NCBI RefSeq assembly: GCF_003609995.1
Contig: NZ_AP018786.1
Location: forward strand, 1,250,001 to 1,314,000
Length of the DNA stretch: 64,000 nt
Direction of reading: 5' to 3'
Origin: Sutterella megalosphaeroides
GTDB lineage: Bacteria > Pseudomonadota > Gammaproteobacteria > Burkholderiales > Burkholderiaceae_F
The translations under genes and the position numbers were made by a program. Positions 16,663-25,144 of the stretch are shown here, one piece after another. The notes beneath the pieces are model-generated. The model searched no databases. It was not told where the DNA came from and worked only from the letters and a program-made list of their open reading frames with translations. Position 1 is the stretch's first letter; each line of letters begins with the position of its first letter.

Positions 16663-18555
16663 ATGACGAAACGCTATACTCCTGATGAAATGGCTTGCGT
16701 GATGAGCCATATCGAAAAGTGTTTCGGGTCGGTTGCAACTATCCTGCACGAAATCGTTTCGCCCGATATTCATGTCGACATTTGTGTGATACCTCCCCAC
16801 GACGACAGTGCCTACTACACGCTCGTCACGATGGGAATGGGGGCTCATCGCATGAATGTCCCGGATGAGCTCAAAGGAAGACTTTTCGACCGGGCTGAAT
16901 TGGTAATTGCCTTGCCTAAGGACTGGCAAATCCAATCCCAAGAAAAACAGTGGTATTGGCCAATTCGATTGCTAAAGGATCTGGCACGACTACCCGCTCA
17001 AATGGATACTTGGTTGGGTTGGGGGCATGCAGTTGACAATCCGGTACCCTATGCCGATAACGTCCCGTTCAGTTCGTCTATGTTGATTGGTGCGCAGGCA
17101 GGTAACGAAGGTGCCGCTTTCTGCAGACTACCCGATAGGGATGAGGTAAATTTCTACCAGGTCATTCCGCTCTATCCCGAGGAATCGGTATTTCACACTG
17201 AGAAAGGTGCAAATGCTCTTCTTGAGCGCTTACGGGCAGTCAGCTGGGTCGTGGATACGGAGCGTCCCAATGTCTTAGATGAAGAAGACGTTCCCAATGA
17301 GTTGCTCGACGATGCCGATTGGCATCTGGAGTCTATTGAAGAAAAGGGACTTGCGGTTGACGAAATCGTCGCATTCAATCATCTGGCCATCTTTTTGCGA
17401 TGGTGCATAGAACATCAACTCATGGGGGAGACCTTCTCGCAAGACTTTCCTGAAGTGCTCGAAAATCCAAAAGACTTGCGAAGCTTCATTCGCGACAAGC
17501 TTGACGGCAAACTTTTAAGATCCATGTTGAATGACAAGGGGTACGATTTTGCTCGTTACTATTACGGTGATAATCAGCAGCCGCCGTATTATCCTTGCGA
17601 TGTTGATGATCATGCGTTCCGGTTTTTTGGGGCAGAGCGTTATTTCAGTGCTGAATTTCAGGACGAAGCCTATCTCTTTGTCCCATTTGATGAGCGCTAC
17701 TATGAAGAAATAGCCGAGGTTATTCAAACTCGATGGGGCGCTTGGAAGAACTTACAGACAAATGCAGTTGACTGGGATGGGCCTACCTCTTTGAACGCGG
17801 CCTTTGAGAAGTATCTGGGATGTCCGACCGAATACTTTCCGCCTATGCCCGATGACGATCCTTTGCGCGCAGCGATCGCCTATGCAACTCGATACGGACT
17901 GCGAGACGGCTTTGTTCCCGTCCTGATTGTTGAAGACGAAACTTTGTGGGAAACACTTATTCTCAACTCTGATCCGGAAAACGACGGTGCGGGAGATTAC
18001 AAATTTGATCCGGACAGGGTTGCTGAATACCGCAAGAAATTGTTGGAAAATCCGATCAAAAATTCATCAGAAGTTCTGGATCGTTTGATCGGAGATAGGG
18101 GGTGCGAGGCCGAGAATGATGAAATGGACTGGGATGAAGAAATTCTTGGAAAAGTTGTTGGCGGCGAGTCAATCGATCACAATGTATGGTGGAATTCCGA
18201 GACGAAACTAACTCATCCCGTCATATTGGCCAAGATTCCTGTTAAGAAGCCCTGGGAAATCTTTGCCTGGTTGCCGTTTGGCGGGTGGAATGACTGTCCG
18301 TCCCCCGAAGATATGATGGCTATAACCAAACATTGGTATGAAAAGTACGGGGCCGTCCCTATCGTCTTGTCACACGATGAGCTTGAAATGTCCGTTCCTC
18401 AAGCGGTACCCATGAACGATGCCTTGGGGTTGGCACAAGAGCTTTATGGGGTTTGCCCCGATGTGATTGATCAGGGCTCTGAAGATGAAGCTACGGTCGG
18501 ACACCTTGCTGCCTCTTTGAGCCAGTCCAAACTTTGGTACTTCTGGTGGGATTGA
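16663..18555 (+). CDS. SUFU-domain / DUF4253 fusion protein, probable immunity-type protein
   Basis: A 630-residue soluble acidic protein (654 if the ATG at 16591 is used). The start at 16663 has GAGGTGG just upstream. The N-terminal 200 residues match the bacterial Suppressor-of-fused (SUFU) fold: VDICVIPPHDDSAYYTLVTMGMG, RAELVIALPKDW, WYWPIRLLKDLARLP, TWLGWGH and DEVNFYQVIPLY. The C-terminal 250 residues match DUF4253: FAWLPFGGWNDCPSPEDMMA, HWYEKYGAVPIVLSHDELE and the terminal WYFWWD. SUFU domains are known as immunity modules in polymorphic toxin systems, but no toxin is adjacent. Base composition is clearly AT-richer than the neighbours, suggesting recent transfer. The specific function is unknown. 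Confidence 0.75.
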   Translation: MTKRYTPDEMACVMSHIEKCFGSVATILHEIVSPDIHVDICVIPPHDDSAYYTLVTMGMGAHRMNVPDELKGRLFDRAELVIALPKDWQIQSQEKQWYWPIRLLKDLARLPAQMDTWLGWGHAVDNPVPYADNVPFSSSMLIGAQAGNEGAAFCRLPDRDEVNFYQVIPLYPEESVFHTEKGANALLERLRAVSWVVDTERPNVLDEEDVPNELLDDADWHLESIEEKGLAVDEIVAFNHLAIFLRWCIEHQLMGETFSQDFPEVLENPKDLRSFIRDKLDGKLLRSMLNDKGYDFARYYYGDNQQPPYYPCDVDDHAFRFFGAERYFSAEFQDEAYLFVPFDERYYEEIAEVIQTRWGAWKNLQTNAVDWDGPTSLNAAFEKYLGCPTEYFPPMPDDDPLRAAIAYATRYGLRDGFVPVLIVEDETLWETLILNSDPENDGAGDYKFDPDRVAEYRKKLLENPIKNSSEVLDRLIGDRGCEAENDEMDWDEEILGKVVGGESIDHNVWWNSETKLTHPVILAKIPVKKPWEIFAWLPFGGWNDCPSPEDMMAITKHWYEKYGAVPIVLSHDELEMSVPQAVPMNDALGLAQELYGVCPDVIDQGSEDEATVGHLAASLSQSKLWYFWWD

Positions 18556-18590
18556 GTATTCCCAAATAGGATTTTTTTCCCGTAACAGAT

Positions 18591-18626
18591 GAAAAACGCC
18601 CCGGCAGGCCAAAGCCTGCCAGGGCG
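18591..18626 (-). terminator. Intrinsic terminator of flavoprotein gene
   Basis: GCCCCGGCAGGC and GCCTGCCAGGGC (18598-18625) pair with one mismatch; on the minus strand the stem is followed by GTTTTTC. Confidence 0.85.
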
Positions 18627-18675
18627 GGGGTTTCTCCGCGCGTCTCATGGACGACGCGCATTGAGAGAGGAAGGA

Positions 18676-20094
18676 TTACTTCTTCGCGGCATCCTGCTGC
18701 TTGGCGAAGATGTAGGCCTGCTGGCCGGCGATGCGACCGAAGGTCACGATGTCGGCCTGGGCGTTGCCGCCGAGGCGGTTGCCGCCGTGCACGCCGCCCG
18801 TGATTTCACCCGCGGCGAAGAGGCCCGGGATGATCTGGCCCTTGGTGCTGTAGACCTGGGTCTTCGAGTCGATCTTGATACCGCCCATCGTGTGGTGGAC
18901 GGCCGGGGTCACGAGGATCGCGTAGAAGGGGCCCTTGTCGAGGTCGCGCGGCATGTCGGCGCGGCCGAAGGCATCCTTCGAAGCGGCCTTGCCCTTCTTC
19001 CAGTCTTCCATCGTGGCCTTGAGCGTGGCGGCGTCGACGCCCATCTTGCCGGCGACTTCGTCAAGCGTTTCGCCCGAGAGGCAGTACGACTGCTTGATGT
19101 AGCCGTTCGTCGCCTTGAGGGACTTCTGCATGTCGGAGTCGAAGAAGAGGTAGGCCACGCCGTCCTTCTGCTTGAGGATGGCGGCGGAGACCGCGTCGCG
19201 CGTGTCGAGTTCGTTGAAGAAGCGCTTGCCGTCCTTGTTGATGAGGACCGCACCGTTGCCGCGAACGGCTTCGGTGATCATTTCGCCGACCTTCGGCACG
19301 ACGGTCGGGTGGGTCTGGATTTCTTCCATCTGGATGAGGGCGGCACCGGCTTCCTTCGCCATCTTGATGCCGTCGCCCGTGGCGCCCGGATGGTTCGTCG
19401 TGGCAAAGCCCTTCAGACGGGGCACGTAGGAGGCAACGAGTTCGTTGTTCGCGCCGAAGCCGCCCGCGGCGTTCACAACGGCCTTCGACTTGACGGTGTA
19501 TTCGCCGTCCTTGCCCTTCACCTTGACGCCGATCACCTTGCCCGACTTGTCCTTCAGGATTTCGGTCGCCTGGGTGTTCGTGCGGATGTCGATGTTGCGG
19601 GCCTTGGCGGCCGTGTAGAGGGTGCGGATCACTTCGGGACCGACGAGAGCGCCGCCCGTGGGACGGTGCGTACGGGCCTGCGAAGCGCCGGCCATGAGGC
19701 CCACGTCGCGCAGGTCGCCGCCGAGGGCGAGGAGCCATTCAACGGACGAAGCGGACTTTTCGCAGAGCGTGCGGACGAGTTCGGGGTCGTTCTTCCAGTG
19801 GCCGCCCTTCATCGTGTCGAAGTACATGATTTCGACGGAGTCCTTCGTGCCCTTGGCGGCCTGAAGGGCCGTACCCGTGGCGTTGAGACCGCCGGCGGCG
19901 CGGATCGTGTTACCGCCCACCATGGCCATCTTTTCGAGCACGACGACCTTGGCGCCGAGGTCGTTGGCCTGGACGGCGGCGGAAAGGCCGGCACCGCCCG
20001 CACCGATAACGGCGACGTCAACCGTGATGTCTTCGGCGGCGTTGGCAAGGCCGAAGCAGGAGGCGACGGCGGCAGCAACAAGAATCTTCTTCAT
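18676..20094 (-). CDS. Periplasmic FAD fumarate-reductase-like flavoprotein (FAD domain only)
   Basis: A 472-residue exported flavoprotein with a Sec signal ending LANA. The FAD-binding motif is VAVIGAGGAGLSAA, followed by LEKMAMVGGNT. Catalytic positions of soluble fumarate reductases are all present: His in IQTHPTVV, Thr-Glu and Arg in TEAVRGNGA, Arg in TRDAVSAAI, His in HHTMGGI and Arg in GGNRLGGNA. This argues for fumarate or a closely related enoate as substrate. There is no FMN-binding domain and no CxxCH heme motif, so electrons must come from a separate cytochrome not in this window. It is monocistronic; a stem (20124-20154) and GAGG site lie in its leader. Confidence 0.88.
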   Translation of the reverse strand: MKKILVAAAVASCFGLANAAEDITVDVAVIGAGGAGLSAAVQANDLGAKVVVLEKMAMVGGNTIRAAGGLNATGTALQAAKGTKDSVEIMYFDTMKGGHWKNDPELVRTLCEKSASSVEWLLALGGDLRDVGLMAGASQARTHRPTGGALVGPEVIRTLYTAAKARNIDIRTNTQATEILKDKSGKVIGVKVKGKDGEYTVKSKAVVNAAGGFGANNELVASYVPRLKGFATTNHPGATGDGIKMAKEAGAALIQMEEIQTHPTVVPKVGEMITEAVRGNGAVLINKDGKRFFNELDTRDAVSAAILKQKDGVAYLFFDSDMQKSLKATNGYIKQSYCLSGETLDEVAGKMGVDAATLKATMEDWKKGKAASKDAFGRADMPRDLDKGPFYAILVTPAVHHTMGGIKIDSKTQVYSTKGQIIPGLFAAGEITGGVHGGNRLGGNAQADIVTFGRIAGQQAYIFAKQQDAAKK

Positions 20095-20488
20095 CTGAAT
20101 TTTCCTCGAAAGTTTTTTCTGAAGCGGTCCGCCCGTAAGGTGGTCCCGGACCGCAGAAGCGGTCTTGGCCGCTTCGTTAGGTAGGAATGCTACGGGAATC
20201 GAAATGTAAAGACGGCCGAATTTTTTTGAAGCAGCTCAAAAGTACGGGCGATAGCTCGTCGAAAGGAGGTAGATTTCACGGGCGGAAATCCTTCTGGTTC
20301 CGAAAACTACTCTCTAAAAGTTATAGTGAAAACCCTTATGTATAGTTTGGAGGCAGTCGCATCTCGTCCGATTTGCGGGCGGTTCGGACGGTAGAATTTC
20401 GGTTTCCGGCTTCTTTTCGTCGTTTCCTGCCGGTCGGTCTTTTTCCGATAGGTTTTGGGTACGGCTTCGATACGTTTTGCTTCGCCAC
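20095..20488. other. Divergent intergenic region, flavoprotein / dprA
   Basis: About 390 bases. Near the flavoprotein start it contains two hairpins, GCGGTCCG/CGGACCGC (20124-20154) and GAAGCGG/CCGCTTC (about 20156-20176). These lie in its 5' leader. AT-rich stretches around 20215-20345 are likely promoter DNA. No gene is seen. Confidence 0.45.
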
Positions 20489-21370
20489 ATGTCGCCCGCC
20501 GCTTTCGATCCTTCCGCCCCCGCTCCTTCGCTTCCCACAGACTCCGTCGACGCCGCATCTTTCCGTGCATCTCGTGCCTTTCGTCGTCTTTTCGAGCGCG
20601 AAGCCGCGCTCGTGCCCGGCCTCACGCCCGAAGCGCTCTTCAAGCTCCTTCCCGAGGACGTGCGGATTCTTGCGCGCGACGACGCGGACTACCCGAGCGC
20701 CTTCGCGCTTTTGAAGGACGCCCCCGAGGTGCTCGTTTGCGAAGGAGATCCGACGCTTCTCGAATGCGAAGCGACTGTGTCGATCGTGGGATCTCGGAAT
20801 GCCTCCGAAGCCCGCACCGCGAGCACGTTTGAGGCGGCCCAGGGCCTTGCGGAACGGGGCTTCACCGTCGTTTCGGGCTTGGCGGCAGGCATTGACCGTG
20901 CCGCGCACGAAGGGGCCCTGGCCGCTCGTCGTCCGTCGGGGGCCGTCGGGCGAACGGCGGCCGTTCTCGGCACGCCCCTGGCAGCGCCCTGGCCCGAAGA
21001 AAATGCGGAGCTCGCGCGTCGCATCGCTCGCGATGGCGTGCTTCTTTCGGAAGCGCCCCAGGCGGCGGGACTCTCGTTCACCCCCGAAGCGCGCACGGCG
21101 AGTCTTCACGCGCGAAACCGCCTTGTTGCGGCTCTCGGTCGGGGGACGCTCGTCATGGCGGCCGAAAGCGGCTCGAGTACGCTCATCGAAGCGCGTGCGG
21201 CACTTGCCCTCGGGAAGACCGTTCTCATCTGGCACGAAGCGGCCGGGGATTCGGGTGCCCGGGAGTTGCTCGACGAATACCGTGAGAGCCCCGAACGCGT
21301 GCGGGTGGTCGCATCTGCCGACGAGGTCGCCGAACTGCTTTCCCCCTGGCAGGAAGTGTGGTGGCTGTGA
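20489..21370 (+). CDS. dprA: DNA-processing protein DprA/Smf
   Basis: A 293-residue protein with a SAM-like N-terminal helical region and a Rossmann-type DprA core: VSIVGSRNASEAR, GLAERGFTVVSGLAAGIDRAAHEGAL, VLGTPLAAPWPEENAELARRIARDGVLLSE, ARNRLVAAL and GSSTLIEARAALALGKTVLIW. DprA binds incoming single-stranded DNA and loads RecA during transformation; with the type IV pilus genes here it supports natural competence (inference). The central nucleotide-loop motifs are somewhat divergent, and the DML1/winged-helix C-terminal domain of longer family members is absent. Confidence 0.85.
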   Translation: MSPAAFDPSAPAPSLPTDSVDAASFRASRAFRRLFEREAALVPGLTPEALFKLLPEDVRILARDDADYPSAFALLKDAPEVLVCEGDPTLLECEATVSIVGSRNASEARTASTFEAAQGLAERGFTVVSGLAAGIDRAAHEGALAARRPSGAVGRTAAVLGTPLAAPWPEENAELARRIARDGVLLSEAPQAAGLSFTPEARTASLHARNRLVAALGRGTLVMAAESGSSTLIEARAALALGKTVLIWHEAAGDSGARELLDEYRESPERVRVVASADEVAELLSPWQEVWWL

Positions 21371-21380
21371 GGCGCACCTC

Positions 21381-21500
21381 ATCCGAATCCATCCGAATCC
21401 ATTCGTACGGCAGCAAACTTCACTCGAATTCCGTATTTTCCGACGCCCGAAGATCTCGGAAGGCCTTCGAAGGCTTCCGAAGGCTCCCAAAGGCTTCCAA
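21381..21500 (+). repeat. Two short arrays of 10-bp tandem repeats
   Basis: ATCCGAATCC occurs twice in tandem (21381-21400) and starts a third time (ATTCG). Downstream, four 10-bp units of the form AGGCYTCCRA follow each other at 21461-21500. Both have helical-turn periodicity and lie between dprA and the HAD gene. Confidence 0.7.
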
Positions 21501-21549
21501 CACCGCGGGCGTCGGTCAATCTTTTCAACACTTGTTTCCAAGGACCCCC

Positions 21550-22308
21550 ATGTTTCTCGACCGCTCGCTCGTGATTTTCGACCTTGACGGCACCCTCATC
21601 GATTCGCTCGGCATTTGGAGTCTCGTCGACTCCGCACTCGTCGAAGAGCTTTCGCGCGATCACGTGCGCCTTACCGAAGAAGAGGCCTACGACCTGCGCG
21701 TCGTGTCGCTTTCGCGTTACGGCGAAGGGTCGGAGGCGTACGTGAAGTACTGCGCCGACCTCAAGGCGAAATTCGACATGCCCGGTACGCCCGAAGAGAT
21801 CCATACGCGCCGCTACCAAATCGCACAGGACTTCCTGCGCGAGAAGGTGGTCTGGCAGCCGGGCGCGGCCTCGTTCGTTCGGCGCCTCCACGATGCGGGC
21901 GTCAAGCTTGCGATTGCGACGACGACGCGCCGCCGCAACGTCGACGTCTATTCGAATGAGAACGAAGCGATGCGCAAGGAAGCCGTGATTTACGAGCTCT
22001 TTTCGGTCGTGAAGACGCGCGACGACGTGAGCGCGACGAAGCCCGATCCCGAGGTTCTCCAACGCATCCTCGAAGAAACCGGCACGACCCCGAAGGACGC
22101 TCTCATGATCGAAGATGCCACGGCGGGCCTTCGCGCGGCCGCTGCGGCCGGGGTCGACGCGATCGTGATTTCGGAACGTCACTCGGAAGGGGAACGCGCG
22201 ACGAACGACGCGCTTGCCCTGCGACGGTTCGAGTCCTACGAGGAACTCCACCGACTCCTCGACGAGGAAGAGCGCGCGGGCCTGCGCCCGGGCGCTTCCC
22301 GCGACTGA
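21550..22308 (+). CDS. HAD-superfamily phosphatase
   Basis: A 252-residue hydrolase of HAD subfamily IA. Motif I is FDLDGTLIDS (about residues 10-19), motif II is the Thr in IATTTRR, motif III Lys lies in SATKPDPEV and motif IV is MIEDATAGLRAAAAAGV. A helical cap separates motifs I and II. It resembles phosphoglycolate phosphatase and beta-phosphoglucomutase relatives, but the substrate cannot be predicted. The ATG at 21550 is chosen because the DLDGT motif then lies at the expected distance; the in-frame upstream stretch is repeat-like and not coding in character. Confidence 0.85.
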   Translation: MFLDRSLVIFDLDGTLIDSLGIWSLVDSALVEELSRDHVRLTEEEAYDLRVVSLSRYGEGSEAYVKYCADLKAKFDMPGTPEEIHTRRYQIAQDFLREKVVWQPGAASFVRRLHDAGVKLAIATTTRRRNVDVYSNENEAMRKEAVIYELFSVVKTRDDVSATKPDPEVLQRILEETGTTPKDALMIEDATAGLRAAAAAGVDAIVISERHSEGERATNDALALRRFESYEELHRLLDEEERAGLRPGASRD

Positions 22309-22444
22309 CGCGGCCGTCGCAACGGACACGACCAAAACGATCGAAACGAACGGGCGCCCGAGAGGGCGCCCCGAAAGAGCGCGGAGAGGAGCGAGGAGAC
22401 CCCGCGCGGCGCTCTGCGCGCCCGTACGTCCGATTCCGGAAACC

Positions 22445-22477
22445 TCGGTGAAAACAACTATTTTTTCACCGATTTTT
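22445..22477. terminator. Intrinsic terminator after HAD gene
   Basis: CGGTGAAAA and TTTTCACCG pair, followed by ATTTTT. The A-rich other side makes it bidirectional. Confidence 0.8.
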
Positions 22478-22577
22478 AGCTCGCACAAGAGGGATTACGC
22501 TCGATTGGCGCAAACCTTGTCCGACAACAAGGTCTCTCGGGAAAGCGGTATCCGAGCGGGGCGTAAACCGCTACTAT

Positions 22578-22736
22578 TCCCCTAGCGGGGCCGGTACGCT
22601 CCTCTCTCTGAGCGCCCGCTGTCAAACACCTCCTGGCGCAGCCGGGCAGCTCGCGTCATCGGCCTCGTCTCTTGTCCCGCAACGATCTACTCCCCGCCAC
22701 TTCCCGAATCGTAGATGTTGCGGGAGTTTTTTGTCC
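22578..22736 (+). ncRNA. Candidate small RNA or transcribed leader with intrinsic terminator
   Basis: The 5' part folds into two stacked helices (AGCGGG/CCCGCT around CGCTC/GAGCG, about 22583-22625). The 3' end is a strong terminator: CCCGCAAC-ATCTAC pairs with GTAGATGTTGCGGG (one bulged base) and runs into AGTTTTTT (about 22677-22732). A TACTAT at 22572-22577 is a possible -10. No protein gene upstream needs this terminator, because another lies at 22445. The family is not recognised. Confidence 0.5.
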
Positions 22737-22793
22737 GCGGTCCGTATAATTTTCGCTTCCGACATACTTCGCGCCTTACGGAGGCCATTTTTT

Positions 22794-23327
22794 ATGACGA
22801 CCGAATCCACGGCCCTTGCCGTTCCGCCCACGCTTGAGGATCCCGACACGCTCGCTGAGCTGCTCACCTACGCGGGCGGCGAATTTTTGCGCGCGCTTCG
22901 CATCGAAGACCCCGAAGAGGCCGCCCGCAAGGTCTCCGAAGTGCTCTTCGGTCTCGCCGGCGTCTTCTCCGAAGAAAGCGGCATCGTGCAGCTCCCGAAG
23001 GGCTGGACGCTCGCGGGTGCGGGCGCTCGCCTTCGCAACGATGAAATCGTCGTTGCGCGTCTGAAGGAACTCTCCGACGAAGATCGCGCCCTCTTTGACG
23101 AAGACGACCAGATCATCGTCCTTGCGATTCAGGTCTTCTTCGAAGAAATCGAAGAGCTCGCGCGCGATTGGTTCGAGCGCAACAACGCGGAAGCGTTCGA
23201 CGACGAAGCGATTCACCGGTTCCTCGCCGACCCCGTCGTGCACCTCATGGTGCTGGAATTCGGCTCCTGGCTTCTCGGCGAATCGACCGACGAGAAGACG
23301 GCGAAGGACGCGGAGGCGGCGGAATGA
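22794..23327 (+). CDS. Unknown acidic helical protein (small-protein cluster, gene 1)
   Basis: A 177-residue, very acidic, helix-rich cytoplasmic protein with GGAGG upstream of its ATG. No known family is recognised. It has no signal peptide or membrane segment. Its second half (DEDDQIIVLAIQVFFEEIEELARDWFERNNAEAFDDEAIHRFL, shown here by position only, about residues 103-145) aligns in pattern with the corresponding regions of the next two genes, which suggests one diverged paralogous family. It overlaps the next gene by ATGA. Confidence 0.7.
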   Translation: MTTESTALAVPPTLEDPDTLAELLTYAGGEFLRALRIEDPEEAARKVSEVLFGLAGVFSEESGIVQLPKGWTLAGAGARLRNDEIVVARLKELSDEDRALFDEDDQIIVLAIQVFFEEIEELARDWFERNNAEAFDDEAIHRFLADPVVHLMVLEFGSWLLGESTDEKTAKDAEAAE

Positions 23328-23791
23328 CCGAGGCTGCGACCGACGCGAAAAAGATCGAAGTGTTCGACCGCGCGACGCTTCTTTTGACGCTGCGCCTTAC
23401 CTTCGAAGCCGTTTTTCAACAGATTGCCGACGTCCGTCAGGGGAAGCTCACCCCGGATGAAGCCGCCGAGCGCGACGACGCGGCCGTTCGAGCGATGGCC
23501 CGCGTGCTGATGGGCGAAAACGACGCCGTGACGACGGAGCTTCCCTACGTCGGGGGCGCGCTCGTCGAGAAACTGCGCGCCGCGGAGCCGCAGCTTTTCG
23601 AAGGGGTCGAAAGCGACAACCCCCGTGCGCTCATGGTGGGCGCGTGCCGCATGTTCATGAAGGAAATTTACGGGACGATCCGCGAGCTCGTGCGCGCGAA
23701 TCCGCCTCTGAGCGACGACGAAAAGAAGGAACGGGTCCTGGGGCTCGTCGCCCTCTGGGAGCGTCGCTTCACGGGCTCGACCGACAACTGA
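23324..23791 (+). CDS. Unknown helical protein (small-protein cluster, gene 2)
   Basis: A 155-residue protein starting at the ATG that overlaps the previous stop by four bases. It is predicted all-helical, without Cys-rich or membrane elements. Residues about 65-155 (GENDAVTTELPYV through ALWERRFTGS) align in length and pattern with the C-terminal 95 residues of the next gene (GENPHFEDTGEWL through ARWARRLTGM). This points to tandem duplication. Function is unknown; co-translation suggests a complex. Confidence 0.7.
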   Translation: MTEAATDAKKIEVFDRATLLLTLRLTFEAVFQQIADVRQGKLTPDEAAERDDAAVRAMARVLMGENDAVTTELPYVGGALVEKLRAAEPQLFEGVESDNPRALMVGACRMFMKEIYGTIRELVRANPPLSDDEKKERVLGLVALWERRFTGSTDN

Positions 23792-23804
23792 GAGGAGAAG
23801 CGTC

Positions 23805-24308
23805 ATGGCTCGATGCGGATCCGGATGCGCCTCCGATTGCCGGCGCTCCTGCGGGCACGACCACGGCTCGAAGGCCGAACGGCGCCCCGATTTGCTCTCG
23901 ATCGAAGTGGTCGAGGGACTTCTCGGGCAGGCGTGCCGCAATATGAAAAAGCGCTTTGAAGCCGAACTCGCGGGCGAAATGAGCGCCGACGAACACGTCG
24001 AGCGCACCGAAGCGCTCGTCGATTGGCTGACGCTCACGTTCGCGGGCGAAAATCCCCATTTCGAAGACACGGGCGAGTGGCTGCCCTCGGGGCTCGCCGA
24101 GTACCTGCGCGAGACGGACGAAACGCTCCGTTCGGGGTTCGCGTCGGACCGCACCGTGATCGAGCGCGCTGCGCGGCAGTTCGTCACCGAAACGGCGGGC
24201 GCGCTCGCTTACTTCCACGAACACCCAGCGGAAGGCTCGGTCGACGACTTCCTCGGCTTTCACGGCGCGCGTTGGGCGCGTCGCCTGACGGGGATGTACG
24301 AGGGGTGA
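23805..24308 (+). CDS. Unknown helical protein with Cys/His-rich N-terminus (gene 3)
   Basis: A 167-residue protein. The first 21 residues contain four Cys and two His (MARCGSGCASDCRRSCGHDH), a plausible metal-binding or lipid/thiol-modification segment. The remainder is a helical domain paralogous to gene 2, sharing GEN near residue 85 and a terminal RWARRLTGM. The start has GAGGAG nearby. It ends the first transcription block, with a terminator 40 bases downstream. Function is unknown. Confidence 0.7.
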   Translation: MARCGSGCASDCRRSCGHDHGSKAERRPDLLSIEVVEGLLGQACRNMKKRFEAELAGEMSADEHVERTEALVDWLTLTFAGENPHFEDTGEWLPSGLAEYLRETDETLRSGFASDRTVIERAARQFVTETAGALAYFHEHPAEGSVDDFLGFHGARWARRLTGMYEG

Positions 24309-24703
24309 CGGCGGACGCTCCGCCAGAAAGCACGGAAACAGCACGGAAAAAGCGCTCGGACTTTTCGAAGCCGGGCGCTTTTCCTTTTTCCTCCTTATTT
24401 CCGGATGCCCGACTGGCCGATTGTCCGATTGGCTCTTCGCGTTTTCGCCCCGGAAACGGGTAAATCCTGTCGTCGGCTTGCGCTTTCTCAAGGAAGGAAG
24501 ACGCGCCCCGCGAAAGGCGCCCGCAGGCGCGTCGCGCCGCACGGAATTTGCTACGATGAAAGTTTCCCCGGCGTTTCGGGGACGGGTGAGGTGCGCGCTC
24601 GGGGCTTTGAACCCGGCGACCAAAACGACAACATGTCCGACAGGTTCAAGAGCCGTGTCGGATGCCGATCGCACCGCCCGCTTTCAAACTCAGGAGGCCC
24701 ACC
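24309..24703. other. Intergenic leader with hairpins
   Basis: After the terminator, a TACGAT hexamer (about 24551) may be a -10. The following leader holds TCCCCGGCG-type and TCCGACA/TGTCGGA (about 24637-24663) hairpins. No gene is seen. Confidence 0.4.
24348..24389 (+). terminator. Intrinsic terminator of small-protein operon
   Basis: AAAAGCGCTCGG (24348-24359) pairs with CCGGGCGCTTTT (24371-24382) and continues into CCTTTTT. Confidence 0.85.
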
Positions 24704-25144
24704 ATGCTTTTCGAAGACCTTCGTGATTTTCTTCAGGTTCGCCCCGGCAACGGCATTCTGGAAATGCGCGACGACCGTGTGACGACGCCCTTTGCGATTC
24801 CCGGCTCGACGGAACGCGTCGCCGTGTCGGTGCGTGCGATGGAAGGGGGCTTTTACTTCGTGCACGACGACGGCGCGATGAAGCGTCTCCTCCCCGAATT
24901 TGACGTCGTGACGAAGTCCCCCGTGTTCGCGGGCGTTCAGGACGAGTGGATCCGCTGCGGTCTGCAAGTCGACGAAGAAGGCCGCATTTTCACGACGACC
25001 GATGAAACGGGGATGCTCGAAGCCGTCGCGCGCGTGATCGAAGCGCAGATCGAGCTCGGGGCCCTGTGCCTCGCGTTCGTCGGCCACGCGAATGCCGGCA
25101 TGCCGAAGTGCGCTTCTTCTTCCTGCTCCGCGGCCCATGACTGA
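24704..25144 (+). CDS. DUF1828-like protein with Cys-rich tail
   Basis: A 146-residue protein preceded by AGGAGG. Residues 1-75 (MLFEDLRDFLQ, then TPFAIPGSTERVAVSVRAMEGGFYFVHDDG) resemble the DUF1828 fold found in small phage- and plasmid-linked proteins, though the match is by eye only. The C-terminus ends with Cys and Ser repeats (MPKCASSSCSAAHD). It overlaps the next gene by eight bases. Role unknown; the recurrence of a Cys-rich end next to the Cys-rich gene 3 product is notable. Confidence 0.55.
   Translation: MLFEDLRDFLQVRPGNGILEMRDDRVTTPFAIPGSTERVAVSVRAMEGGFYFVHDDGAMKRLLPEFDVVTKSPVFAGVQDEWIRCGLQVDEEGRIFTTTDETGMLEAVARVIEAQIELGALCLAFVGHANAGMPKCASSSCSAAHD

Larger units (their letters stand above)
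22309..22793. other. Intergenic region with terminator and structured transcript
   Basis: No protein gene. It holds an 8-bp hairpin (GGGCGCCC repeats near 22350-22372), a bidirectional terminator (22445-22477), a candidate small RNA or leader (22578-22736) and a TATAAT at 22745-22750 that could drive the small-protein operon. Confidence 0.6.

Noticed and set aside
22590-22690. Minus strand of the 22.6 kb RNA region contains GATGACGCG and GCCCGG words like 4.5S RNA
   Set aside because: The invariant SRP tetraloop and its GUCAGG/AGCAGC internal loop are absent, and the terminator points the other way.
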